Origin: Pseudomonas khavaziana
Lineage (GTDB): Bacteria; Pseudomonadota; Gammaproteobacteria; Pseudomonadales; Pseudomonadaceae
NCBI RefSeq assembly: GCF_019145205.1
Contig: NZ_JAHSTT010000011.1
Span: 124,001 to 188,000, forward strand
Length of the DNA: 64,000 nucleotides
Reading direction: 5' to 3'
The notes beneath the pieces were generated by a model, which saw only the letters and a program-made list of their open reading frames with translations, was not told the origin of the DNA and searched no databases. The position numbers and the translations under genes were made by a program. Shown in pieces: positions 11,701 through 20,089 of this stretch (positions are counted from its first letter, which is position 1; each line of letters opens with the position of its first letter).

Positions 11701-14700
11701 TGTTCAGGCGCAACGACCAGCAACTTGACGCGCAGCAATGGGCCGTTGCACAGGTCGAACGGGCGCTGGATCTCTTCGGTGACCGCCTGCTCAATGGCGT
11801 CGACGTCGACCGTTTGTTGCTCAATCAGCACTGACAGGCGTGGGTGGATGACTTGCAATGTGTGCTCGCCCGCCTCCACAAACGTGGTGCGCAGCGGTTC
11901 ATGGCGCTGTACCAGGGCCTGGACGGCGCGTTCCAGTGCGGCGCTGTCGAATTCACCGCGCAGGTGCAAGGCGGTGGGCACATGATAGGCCGCGCTGGTG
12001 GGGTCCAGTTGCCAGAGAAACCATTGGCGCTCCTGGGCAAAGGACAACGCCAGCGGCTGTTCACGCCCAAGCGCCTGCATCACCGGTGCGGCGTCGGCCT
12101 GCAAGCCAGGGCAAGCTGCCGCAAAGGCGGCCAGCGTCGGCTGCTCGAACAGGGCCCGCAACGGCACATCCAGCTTGAGATCATGGCGCACCCGGGAGAT
12201 CACCTGGGTAGCCAGCAACGAGTGGCCGCCGCGTTCGAAGAAGTGATCGTCCAAGCCAACCCGTTCCACTTGCAGTACCGCCTGCCAGATCGCCGCCAAC
12301 TGAATTTGCAACGGGCTTTGAGGCGCCACATAGGCGGTTGAGGTTTGGCTCAGGTCCGGCGCTGGCAGCGCCCGGCGGTCGAGCTTGCCGTTGTTGTTCA
12401 ATGGCAGAGCATCGAGTACCCGCCAATGCCCCGGCACCATGTAGTCCGGCAACGACTGGCGCAAGCGCGTCGCCAGTGCCTGCGTGTCCAGTTCGTGGCC
12501 TTCAGCGGGTACTACGTACGCCACCAATTGCGTGCCGGTCGCGCTCGGCTGGGCGATCACTGCCGCTTCACGCACGTTGGGCAAGGCCTGCAGGCAGGCT
12601 TCGATTTCGCCCATTTCGATACGCAGACCGCGAATTTTCACCTGATGGTCGATACGCCCGACATATTCCAGGACACCCGCTGGGGTGTAACGAGCCAAGT
12701 CGCCGCTGCGATAGAGCCGCGCACCGGGAGTGGCGGAAAACGGATCCGGCAAGAAGCGTTCGGCAGTCAGCGCCGGGCGGTCGAAGTAGCGCTGGGCCAG
12801 ACCGGCCTCGGCGCCAATGCACAACTCGCCGACGCCATCGGTAGCCAACAGTTCGAAACCGCTGTCGAGCACATAGAGGGAGCGCCCTGCAATCGCCTGC
12901 CCGATCGGCACGCCATATGCATCGCTGGCATCAGCCAGCTGGCAGTCATGCACGCTGGACACTACAGTGGCTTCGGTCGGCCCGTAGGTGTTGACCAGAC
13001 GCACGCTCCCCAACCCGGCGGCGTGCCATGCACGCACGCCTTCCACCGACATAGCTTCACCGCCCACATGCACCTGACGCAACTTACCCAGGGAGCGACG
13101 CTCCACAGCGCACTCTTGCGCCAACAGGTACCAGTAGGCAGCCGGCAAGTCGGCCAGGGTCACACCTTGCTCGACAATCTCCCGTGCCAGTTGCCCGGCG
13201 TCCCACAGTTCATCGCCGCGCATGATCAACGCCGCGCCCACGCACAAGGACGGGAAACACTGCTCGACAAAACCGTCGAAGCTGAAGGTTGCAAACTGCA
13301 ACACGCGGTCCTCGGCACTCAGGCGGCCGTACAGCGTGGCGCTGTCACAGAACTGGCCGAGGGCGGCATGGTCGATGGCCACGCCTTTGGGCTGGCCGGT
13401 GGAGCCGGAGGTGTAGATCACATACGCCAGGTCAGCGGCGGCCGCATGGTTGGGTGGATTGGTCGTCGGGTAGCCGGCGAGTTCATCAACGCAAGCGCTG
13501 AAGTCCACGCGGGTCAGGCCATGCGGCAACGGCAGGTCGGCGAGCAGCCCGGCTTCGCTGAGCAGCAGGTTCAGGCGGCTGTCGGCGAGCATATAGGCCA
13601 GGCGCTCAACCGGGTATTTCAGGTCCAGCGGTACGTAGGCCGCGCCACTTTTCAGCACCGCCAGCAGGCTGACGATCAACTGCGGGCCACGGCGCGAAGC
13701 CAGGCCCACCCGCTGGCCGGGACCGACGCCCAGTTCCAGCAGGCGATGGGCCAGGCGGTTAGCGCGCTGGTTAAGCTGGGCGTAGCTCAGGCACTCGTTA
13801 CCGGCCTGCACAGCCAATGCGTCTGGCGTGGCCTGGGCCTGGGCCGCGATGCGCTGATGCACGCGCTCGCTACCCAGGGCACCCGCGGCAGACCGGCTAA
13901 GGGCGAGCCTATCGCGCTGCGCTCCAGCATCGAGAAGACGCAGGTTGCCAAGGGGCACTTGCGCATCTGCGAGCAGTTGCGTCAGCAGATGTTGCAAGTC
14001 GGCGCTCAGACGCGCGACCTGCAGGTCGCTGAAGTGGGAGCGGTCATAGCTGAACTCCAGGCGCAAGCTGGCGCCCAACTCGATACCCAGGGTCAATGGA
14101 TAGTGAGTGCGCTCGTGGTTGTGCAGGCTGCCGAAGGTAAGGCCCGCCGGTGCGCCTTGCTTGAGGGCCTCGGCCACCGGAAAGTTTTCGAACACCAGCA
14201 GGGTGTCGAACAACGCGCCTTGTTGGCCGGCCCAACTCTGGATGTCGTAGAGCGGCACATGCTCATGGTCGCGCAGGCTGAGGTTAAGCGCTTGCAGTTC
14301 GCCAAGCCAGCTCGCCGCCGACTGGGCGGGCGAGGCCGCGCTGATGATTGGCAAGGTGTTAATGAACAGGCCCAGTTGCTGCTCGATCCCCGGCAGCGGC
14401 GCGGAACGCCCCGCCACGGTGGCGCCAAAGGCAACGCAATCCTGGCCGGTGTAGCGCTGCAACAACACGCCCCATGCGCCTTGCAACACGGTATTGAGGG
14501 TCACTTTGTGCTGACGCGCGAATTCGCCGAGGCGTCGGGTAACGTCGCTGTCCAGTGCCATGTGATGGTCGGCCATGCCAACCCCGTCCACCGGCTTGCG
14601 CAACGCTTGCGCCAGCAGGGTCGGCGCCGGCAACGCCGCCAGCGAAGCTTTCCAGAACGTTTCCCCCGAGCCTTGCTGTTGCAACCAGCTTAGGTAATTG

Positions 14701-17700
14701 CGGAATTGCCCCAGCGGTGCAGGCACGCACTGGCCTGCGTAGTGGGCAATGACTTCGCCAAGCAACTGCGCGTTACTCCAGCCATCCATGAGAATGTGGT
14801 GGCTGGTGAAAATCAGGTGCCAGGCCGCGCCGGTACCGCGCACCAGCGTCAGGCGGAACAACGGCGCGGTATTCAGTGCAAAACCACGCTCACGTTCAAC
14901 CTGGGCCAGCGCATCAAAGTCGGCGTGGGGGTCTTCGATCACTTGCAATTGCAGGTCGACCTGGCGTTGGATCAACTGATGGGCGCTGTCCAGGCCGAGC
15001 CAGTGGAAACTGCTGCGCAGAATGTCATGGCGGTCCAGTGCGGCCTGCCAGGCACGCCCGAAGGCCAGCAGATCGAGGCCCTCGATATCAAGGCGCAACT
15101 GGTTGATATACGCTTGGCCTTCAGGCGCAAGCAAGGTGTGGAACAACATGCCCTGCTGCATCGGCGACAGCGGGTAAAGGTCTGCGATGGCTGGCCCGGC
15201 CACCGGCAATGCATCCAGCTGCAGCTGGGTCAGACGTGCCAGTGGGAAATCCGACGGGGTCGCCTGCCCCGCCGGCGTGGCACAGCAATGTTCGATCAGT
15301 GCCTTGAGCTCGGCGGTGTACTCGTCCGCCAGACGCTGGACAGTCGACGCCTCGAACATCTCACGACTGAACCCCCATTGCAGCGCCAGCTCGCCGCCAT
15401 ACACCTGCCCTTCCACCGTCAGCCAGTTGGCCAGCGGTGCCTGCGGGTCTTGGGCCTGGCCACTGCCTTGGCTGGCCGGTACGAACAGTGCCGAGTCGTT
15501 GAACTGTTGGTCGAACTGGCCCAGGTAGTTGAAGGTGATGCGCGGTGCAGTCAGGTTCGACAGGCTTTCGCGGGCCTGCGAGGTGCCCAGGTAACGCAGC
15601 AGGCCGTAGCCCAGGCCCTTGTCGGGCACCGCACGCAGTTGCTCCTTGACCGACTTGATCGCATCGGGCAGCGCGCCTGCAGCGTGCAGCCGCACGGGGA
15701 ACAGGCTGGTGAACCAGCCGACGGTGCGGCTCAGGTCGATGCCGTCGAACAGGTCTTCACGGCCGTGGCCTTCCAGTTGGATCAACGCTGCGGGTTGCTC
15801 GCTCCAGCGGCTGATTACCCGCGCCAAAGCGGTCAACAACAGATCATTGACCTGGGTGCGATAGGCCGCTGGTGCGTCTTGCAGGAGGCGACGGGTTTGC
15901 TCGGCGTCGAGGCGCGTTTCCAGTTTTTTGCCCAGGCGATTTTGCAGGCCGCCCTCGGAGTGATCGCAGGGTAATTCGGCGTCGATGGATTGCGCTTGCC
16001 AGTACGGCAGTTGCGCATCAATAGTTTGCGCGTGGCTTTGCAGCTGTTGCGCCCAGTGCTGATAGGCACTGGTTTTCGCTGGCAGCGCCTGTTCGCGGTA
16101 AACCTGTTGCAGGTCTTCAAGCAGGATGCGCCAGGACACGCCATCAACGACCAAGTGGTGGATCACCAGCAGCAAACGCTGGCTGCCATCGGCCATGCTC
16201 ACCAACGCGGCACGTAGCAGCGTGCCTTGCGCCAGGTCAAGGCTGCGCTGGGCTTCATCACACAGCGCCGCCAATTCAGCCTCGGAGCTGGCTTGGCATT
16301 GCCACAACAGCGGTTCGCTGACCGGCGCAGCATGAGCCTGCTGCCAGCCATCAGCCTGCTGCACAAAACGCAGGCGCAAGGCGTCATGATGGTGGACCAA
16401 TTGCGTCAAAGCAGCGTCAAGCCGCGCAGGCGCCAACGCTTCACGCGGCGTCAGCAGTAAGGACTGGTTCCAATGATGACGCGCCGGAATCGCCTGGGCG
16501 AAAAAGCTCTGCTGTATGGGGGTCAGGATCACCTCGCCGCTGACCGGGCCTTGGTCGATCACGCTGACTTGGTCGAAGCTGGCCACGAGCGCCAGGCTGC
16601 GGATGCTCTGGTACTGGAACAGGTCGCGTGGACTCAGGCGAATACCGGCCTGGCGTGCCCGGCTGACCACCTGCATGGACACGATGGAGTCGCCGCCCAG
16701 TTCGAAGAAGTTGTCATCCTGGCCGACTTGCTCAACGCCGAGCACATCGCTCCAGATCGCCGCCAAGGCTTTTTGCAAGGAATTTTCCGGCGCGATAAAT
16801 GCCTGTTGCAGCGCTGCGTCCGGCGCGGGCAATGCCTTGCGGTCGAGCTTGCCATTGGCGGTCACCGGCAGCTTGGTCAGTGTGATGAAGTGCGTCGGCA
16901 CCATGTATTCCGGCAAGCTGCTGAGCAGCCAGGCCTTGAGGTCGGTCGGTTTTTCGTCTTCCAGCACCAGATACGCGACCAACTGCTTGCCGCCCTGCAC
17001 CAACACCACCGCTTCACGCACCTGCGGGTGCTGCATCAAGCGCGTTTCGATTTCACCCAGCTCGATACGCAAGCCGCGCAGCTTGACCTGATGATCGAGG
17101 CGGCCAAGGTATTCGATCACACCATCGGCGCGCTGGCGCACACGGTCGCCGGTGCGATACAGACGCTCGCCGGGCACGAACGGGCTGGGCACAAAACGTT
17201 CGGCGGTCAACGCCGGGCGCTGGTGGTAACTGCGCGCCAGGCCGGTGCCGCCCAGGTAGAGCTCGCCGGCAACACCGGCCGGTACCGGGTTGAGTTGCGC
17301 GTCCAGCACATAGGTGCCGAGGTTGGCGATCGGACGACCGATGGGCACGCTGTCGGCGCCTTCGTCGATGCAGGTCCAGTGAGTGACGTCGATGGCCGCT
17401 TCGGTCGGGCCATAGAGGTTGTACAGCGCCGCACCCGGCAACTTGGCGAACACCTGCAGTTGCGCATCCAGGGGCAAGGCTTCGCCGCTGCACACTATGC
17501 GCTTGAGGTGGGTGCACGCCTGCACGCCCGGCTCGTGGATAAACGCCTGCAGCATCGACGGCACGAAGTGCAAGGTGGTGATGGCGTGCCGGCCGATGGT
17601 TTCGATCAGGCGCGCCGGTTCACGGTGTTCGCCAGGCGCAGCAACCACCAGGCGCGCACCAGTCATCAGCGGCCAGAAGAATTCCCACACCGAGACGTCG

Positions 17701-19817
17701 AAGCTGAACGGGGTTTTCTGCAACACTGCATCACTGGCACCCAGACCATAGGCCTGCTGCATCCAACTCAAACGGTTGACCAACGCACGGTGGCTGTTGC
17801 CGGCGCCCTTGGGCTTGCCGGTGGAGCCGGAGGTGTAGATCACATAGGCGAGGTTGAGGGCATGAACAGCCACGGCGGGCGCTTCGCGGCTGTAACCGTC
17901 GAGCCACAGCGCCGGCTGATCCAGGGCAATCACCTGGATACCGGCAGCGGGCAGCAAGGCCAACAGGCTTTGCTGGCTGAGCAGCAATTGAATGCCGCTG
18001 TCTTCGATCATGTAGGCCAGGCGTTCCTGGGGATACTCGGGATCGAGGGGCACATAGGCGCCACCGGCCTTGAGAATCGCCAGCAGGCCGATGACCATTT
18101 CGACGGAACGCTCGACACAGACTCCCACCAGCACGTCGGGACCTACGCCCTGCTCGCCCAGGGCATGGGCCAACTGGTTGGCGCGGGCGTTGAGCTGGGC
18201 GTAGGTCAAGGTGGTCGTACCGAACACCAGTGCCGGAGCATCCGGGGTGCGTTGCACCTGGTCTTCGATGAGGTGATGTATCCCGCGCTCGGTCGGGTAC
18301 GACTCGGCGGTCTGGTTCCAGGTGTACACCAGCCGCAGCTGCTCGCTCGCGCCGAGCATCGGCAATTCGCCGATACGCTGTGCGCCATCCACCACCATCG
18401 CCTGCAACAGGCTGATCCAGTGTTGGGCCATGCGCTCGATGGTCGGCGCGTCAAACAGGTCACTGGCGTAGGTCAGGGCCGCATGCAGGGTGCCGGATTT
18501 TTCATAGGTATCCAGGGTCAGGTCGAACTGGGTAGTGCGGCCTTGCCACTCCACCAAGGCCAATTCCAGGCCGGACGCGGTGCTCACCGCAGCAATGTCG
18601 GCGACCACCGGCTGGTGGTTATACATCACCTGGAACAGCGGCGTGTGGCTCAGGCTGCGCTCGAGCTTCAGCGCTTCCACCAGGCGTTCGAAGGGCAACT
18701 CCTGATGAGCCTGGGCACCCAGGGCGTGCTCCTTGATGCCTTGCAACAGCTCGGCAACGCGGGTTTGCCCACTCAGCTCGGTGCGCAGTACCTGGGTGTT
18801 GACGAAGAAGCCGATCAGCCCTTCGACTTCGGTGCGGTTGCGATTGGCAACCGGCACGCCGACGCGGATATCGCCCTGGCCGGTGTAACGATGCAGCAGC
18901 ACATTAAAGGCACCCAGCAGCAGCATGAACAGGGTGACGTTGTGTTTTTGCGCGCAACTGCGCAGTTGCGCAGCCAGCGCCGGACCAATCGCGAAGTTAT
19001 ACCGCGTGCCTTGATAGCTGGGCATCGCCGGGCGCGGATGGTCGGTCGGCAGTTCCAACACCGGATGCTCAGTGCCCAGGCGCGCCTGCCAGTATTCGAG
19101 TTGACGGGCCTGCTCGCCCGCTTCCAGCCAGCGTCGCTGCCACAGGGCGTAGTCGCTGTACTGGATGGGCAGCTCGGGCAGCTGCGGCGTTTCGTTGCGC
19201 TCATGGGCGTCATAGCAACGGATGAACTCGTCGATCAGTACGTTCATCGACCAACCGTCGGAGACGATGTGGTGCAGCGTCAGCAGCAGCACGTGTTCCT
19301 GATCGGCGAGCTTGAGTAATTGCACGCGCAGCAGCGGGCCGTGTTCCAAGTCGAATGGCAACAAGGATTGGCGGGTAGCGGCGTCGTTGACGGCCTGCTC
19401 GCGCTCGGCGGCGGGCAAGGCGCTGACGTCCAATTGCTCGACCGCAAGCGACGGTTCTATCGCCACCTGCACCAGATGCTCATCGGCCTGGCGTTGGAAC
19501 ACGGTGCGCAGGGTTTCGTGACGCGCCACCAGGCTGGCGAATGCTTGTTCCATCGCTGACAGGTTCAGCGCGCCGATCAAGCGCACCGCGCCGGGCAGAT
19601 TATAGGCGCCGCTGGCCGGGTCCAATTGCCAGAGAAACCACATGCGCTGCTGTGCGTAGGACAGCGCCTGGCGGTCCTGCGCCTCTACCCCTGCCGGAAT
19701 CGGAAACCGGGAAAACTCCACGCCTTCTTTCTGCAAGGCTTGCAGGAACAGCTGGCGTTTTTCCAGAGGCAGCCCGATAAACCGGCGAGCAAGTTTCAAG
19801 GAGTCTTCAGCATTCAT
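5784..19817 (-). CDS. pvdI: Pyoverdine side-chain NRPS, PvdI type, four modules
   Basis: 4677-aa cytoplasmic non-ribosomal peptide synthetase that extends the pyoverdine chromophore precursor. Approximate domains: C1 45-480, A1 500-990, T1 1015-1080 (GGDSI), E 1095-1530 (HHLVVDG), C2 1545-1975 (D-L type, YPLSPMQQGMLFH), A2 1995-2490, T2 2510-2575, C3 2590-3030, A3 3050-3515, T3 3535-3600, C4 3610-4060, A4 4085-4570, T4 4590-4655. All C domains keep HHxxxDG. Codes read by eye: A1 DVWHVSLIDK (Ser, epimerised by E), A2 DGEDHGTVVK (Lys), A3 DILQLGLIWK (Gly), A4 DGEVCGGVTK (basic, probably N5-hydroxyornithine). There is no thioesterase, so the chain passes to the next protein. The ATG at 19817 is preferred because PvdI proteins begin MNAEDSLKLARR. 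An in-frame GTG at 19850 adds 11 unrelated residues. A PvdS-type box lies about 60 nt upstream. Confidence 0.93.
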   Translation of the reverse strand: MNAEDSLKLARRFIGLPLEKRQLFLQALQKEGVEFSRFPIPAGVEAQDRQALSYAQQRMWFLWQLDPASGAYNLPGAVRLIGALNLSAMEQAFASLVARHETLRTVFQRQADEHLVQVAIEPSLAVEQLDVSALPAAEREQAVNDAATRQSLLPFDLEHGPLLRVQLLKLADQEHVLLLTLHHIVSDGWSMNVLIDEFIRCYDAHERNETPQLPELPIQYSDYALWQRRWLEAGEQARQLEYWQARLGTEHPVLELPTDHPRPAMPSYQGTRYNFAIGPALAAQLRSCAQKHNVTLFMLLLGAFNVLLHRYTGQGDIRVGVPVANRNRTEVEGLIGFFVNTQVLRTELSGQTRVAELLQGIKEHALGAQAHQELPFERLVEALKLERSLSHTPLFQVMYNHQPVVADIAAVSTASGLELALVEWQGRTTQFDLTLDTYEKSGTLHAALTYASDLFDAPTIERMAQHWISLLQAMVVDGAQRIGELPMLGASEQLRLVYTWNQTAESYPTERGIHHLIEDQVQRTPDAPALVFGTTTLTYAQLNARANQLAHALGEQGVGPDVLVGVCVERSVEMVIGLLAILKAGGAYVPLDPEYPQERLAYMIEDSGIQLLLSQQSLLALLPAAGIQVIALDQPALWLDGYSREAPAVAVHALNLAYVIYTSGSTGKPKGAGNSHRALVNRLSWMQQAYGLGASDAVLQKTPFSFDVSVWEFFWPLMTGARLVVAAPGEHREPARLIETIGRHAITTLHFVPSMLQAFIHEPGVQACTHLKRIVCSGEALPLDAQLQVFAKLPGAALYNLYGPTEAAIDVTHWTCIDEGADSVPIGRPIANLGTYVLDAQLNPVPAGVAGELYLGGTGLARSYHQRPALTAERFVPSPFVPGERLYRTGDRVRQRADGVIEYLGRLDHQVKLRGLRIELGEIETRLMQHPQVREAVVLVQGGKQLVAYLVLEDEKPTDLKAWLLSSLPEYMVPTHFITLTKLPVTANGKLDRKALPAPDAALQQAFIAPENSLQKALAAIWSDVLGVEQVGQDDNFFELGGDSIVSMQVVSRARQAGIRLSPRDLFQYQSIRSLALVASFDQVSVIDQGPVSGEVILTPIQQSFFAQAIPARHHWNQSLLLTPREALAPARLDAALTQLVHHHDALRLRFVQQADGWQQAHAAPVSEPLLWQCQASSEAELAALCDEAQRSLDLAQGTLLRAALVSMADGSQRLLLVIHHLVVDGVSWRILLEDLQQVYREQALPAKTSAYQHWAQQLQSHAQTIDAQLPYWQAQSIDAELPCDHSEGGLQNRLGKKLETRLDAEQTRRLLQDAPAAYRTQVNDLLLTALARVISRWSEQPAALIQLEGHGREDLFDGIDLSRTVGWFTSLFPVRLHAAGALPDAIKSVKEQLRAVPDKGLGYGLLRYLGTSQARESLSNLTAPRITFNYLGQFDQQFNDSALFVPASQGSGQAQDPQAPLANWLTVEGQVYGGELALQWGFSREMFEASTVQRLADEYTAELKALIEHCCATPAGQATPSDFPLARLTQLQLDALPVAGPAIADLYPLSPMQQGMLFHTLLAPEGQAYINQLRLDIEGLDLLAFGRAWQAALDRHDILRSSFHWLGLDSAHQLIQRQVDLQLQVIEDPHADFDALAQVERERGFALNTAPLFRLTLVRGTGAAWHLIFTSHHILMDGWSNAQLLGEVIAHYAGQCVPAPLGQFRNYLSWLQQQGSGETFWKASLAALPAPTLLAQALRKPVDGVGMADHHMALDSDVTRRLGEFARQHKVTLNTVLQGAWGVLLQRYTGQDCVAFGATVAGRSAPLPGIEQQLGLFINTLPIISAASPAQSAASWLGELQALNLSLRDHEHVPLYDIQSWAGQQGALFDTLLVFENFPVAEALKQGAPAGLTFGSLHNHERTHYPLTLGIELGASLRLEFSYDRSHFSDLQVARLSADLQHLLTQLLADAQVPLGNLRLLDAGAQRDRLALSRSAAGALGSERVHQRIAAQAQATPDALAVQAGNECLSYAQLNQRANRLAHRLLELGVGPGQRVGLASRRGPQLIVSLLAVLKSGAAYVPLDLKYPVERLAYMLADSRLNLLLSEAGLLADLPLPHGLTRVDFSACVDELAGYPTTNPPNHAAAADLAYVIYTSGSTGQPKGVAIDHAALGQFCDSATLYGRLSAEDRVLQFATFSFDGFVEQCFPSLCVGAALIMRGDELWDAGQLAREIVEQGVTLADLPAAYWYLLAQECAVERRSLGKLRQVHVGGEAMSVEGVRAWHAAGLGSVRLVNTYGPTEATVVSSVHDCQLADASDAYGVPIGQAIAGRSLYVLDSGFELLATDGVGELCIGAEAGLAQRYFDRPALTAERFLPDPFSATPGARLYRSGDLARYTPAGVLEYVGRIDHQVKIRGLRIEMGEIEACLQALPNVREAAVIAQPSATGTQLVAYVVPAEGHELDTQALATRLRQSLPDYMVPGHWRVLDALPLNNNGKLDRRALPAPDLSQTSTAYVAPQSPLQIQLAAIWQAVLQVERVGLDDHFFERGGHSLLATQVISRVRHDLKLDVPLRALFEQPTLAAFAAACPGLQADAAPVMQALGREQPLALSFAQERQWFLWQLDPTSAAYHVPTALHLRGEFDSAALERAVQALVQRHEPLRTTFVEAGEHTLQVIHPRLSVLIEQQTVDVDAIEQAVTEEIQRPFDLCNGPLLRVKLLVVAPEHHVLVITQHHIISDGWSMQVMIDELLALYQGGAGLPALPIQYADYAQWQRDWMAAGEKQRQLDYWCARLGDEHPLLELPLDHPRPSVQSHRGARWQIHLDRVLLTELKALAQRQDVTLFMLLLASFQAVLHRYSGQSRIRVGVPIANRNRLETERLVGFFVNTQVLQADLNGQMPFEQLLAQVKQRALEAQAHQDLPFEQLVQVLQPERSLSHNPLFQVMFNHQDNLRSGPVQLPGLALQPVDWAGHSTQFELNLETEESADGLWASLTYATDLFEAATVERLAEHWQNLLRAVLHDAAQAVDELAMLSAPQWQQMVYDWNRSGTVYPRERCVHQLFEAQVLAQPDAIALHFNDERLSYGELNLRANRLAHHLIAMGVGPDVLVAVHVERSLDMVVGLLATLKAGGAYVPLDPQFPAERLAFMLEDSCARVLLTQPHLQGRLAQPQGLQVLLVEDACTEEHNPQVAVTPEHLAYVIYTSGSTGKPKGVMVRHQALCSFTSGMAGTLDIGRDARLLSLTTFSFDIFALELYVPLSVGATVLLSAQELALDPEAILDLAQRQAASVLQATPSTWRMLLDSPRAQVLRGVACLCGGEALPTDLAQRMLDLQGSLWNLYGPTETTIWSAAHRLHEAQPFVGRPIANTGLFILNAGLTPCPQGAAGELLIGGVGLARGYHGQAALTAERFVPNPFGAPGERLYRTGDLARYRADGVVEYIGRVDHQVKVRGFRIELGEIEACLREHEGVREAVVLADNDRLIAYLVSTAPQEQQVYKAALRERLPDYMVPAQLMFLDSLPLTPNGKLDRKALPKPDAGLLLKGHVAPVTPREQQVAAIWAEVLEVPQVGLDDHFFELGGHSLLATRVVSRIRQALALEVALKTLFEQPLLGDFVRALGEEGVTAPALLKADRTQPLPLSYAQERQWFLWQLDPTSAAYHIPSALRLQGPLDQAALQRSFDSLLARHESLRTHVRQDASGAVQVIEAQGRIDIERVDSDYAGLKARVAQVVARPFDLLRGPLLRVKLLRLAEDDHVLVLVQHHIVSDGWSMQRMVEELVQLYAGFSQGQTPSLPALPIQYADYAVWQRDWMAAGEQARQLAYWRGQLGGEQPVLELPFDHQRPAQPSHRGARLGVELAPELLDGLRSLARTSGVTLPMVLLASYQALLHRYSGQEDVRVGVPIANRNRLETEGLIGFFVNTQVLKADIHGQMSVEQLLRQVLQRSLEAQAHQDLPFEQLVQVLQPERSLSLSPLFQVLFNHRVSTADSHLRLLTDLHIEVLNSDEGVAQFDLALDVEESPMALRASLSYATDLFAAATIERMAGHWQNLLRAMVADQQKPISQLNLLGQDEQQHILELWNQTDAGFCAERLVHELVADRARENPTAMAVKFDAQTLSYAELDHQANRLAHALIARGVGPEVRVAIAMPRSAEIMVAFLAVMKAGGVYVPLDIEYPRDRLLYMMQDSRAQLLLTHSHALQQLPIPEGLTTLAIDRREEWCGYSDTAPDVALDGDNLAYVIYTSGSTGLPKGVAVSHGPLVAHIIATGERYETSPADCELHFMSFAFDGSHEGWMHPLINGASVLIRDDSLWLPEYTYEQMHRHNVTMAVFPPVYLQQLAEHAERDGNPPAVRVYCFGGDAVAQASYDLAWRALKPKYLFNGYGPTETVVTPLLWKARKGDPCGAVYAPIGTLLGNRSGYVLDSQLNLQPIGVAGELYLGGEGVARGYLERPALTAERFVPDPFGKPGSRVYRSGDLTRGRPDGVVDYLGRVDHQVKIRGFRIELGEIEARLREQASVGETVVVAQEGPTGKQLVAYVVPADASLADQAEFRDALRRALKADLPDYMVPSHFVFLAQMPLTPNGKLDRKGLPLPDASQMQQQYVAPQTELEQQIAAIWADILHLPQVGLNDNFFEVGGHSLLAIQITSRVQAELGLDVPLMELFQTESLRAYVQAAAALRAGSVEDFDDLRDFLSELEAI
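6529..7586 (-). repeat. Near-identical A-domain segment, copy 2 (in pvdI module 4)
   Basis: Partner of 1-1058. The divergent patch is 7224-7320, between the A2 and A3 core motifs of the adenylation domain. Similarity falls abruptly at 7586, in the C-A linker. The pattern fits gene conversion or domain duplication between modules of the same specificity. Confidence 0.9.
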
Positions 19818-19872
19818 TTCTTCGAATCCGGGGCAATAGGCGGGAAGCACAAAGGCACGTCGTCCCTATAAA

Positions 19873-19896
19873 ACGAACCGGAAGGGGAAAAATTAG
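19873..19896 (-). promoter_or_regulatory. Candidate PvdS (iron-starvation) promoter of pvdI
   Basis: On the minus strand: CTAATT (19896-19891), then 15 nt, then CGT (19875-19873), about 56 nt before the ATG. The known PvdS consensus is TAAAT, about 16 nt, CGT. The match is imperfect (TAATT, spacer one short), but position and context fit. It would place the operon under Fur/PvdS iron control. Confidence 0.5.
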
Positions 19897-20089
19897 CGCG
19901 GGGATGGGGGCTGCTGCCCGCGGGAAGCGTGGGCTTGCGGAAAGCGTCCTACGACAAACCAGTACGCTGCCGATATTTTCAGCGATGCGTGCGTTCCAGG
20001 CTTGCCGACGTCAGATTATCCAGCCGTTGACACAGCCTTTTCGCGAGGCCGTGAGTAATATTCTTGACCTGGAACGCAATGCACGCCCT

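Noticed and set aside
16473..19319. 948-codon open frame on the plus strand opposite pvdI
   Set aside because: Antisense shadow of a GC-rich NRPS gene. The composition is His/Gln/Arg-rich without domains, and similar frames recur opposite each module (e.g. 12345-14693).
19818..19850. GTG start 11 codons upstream for pvdI
   Set aside because: The known PvdI N-terminus begins at the internal ATG. The extension has no homology.
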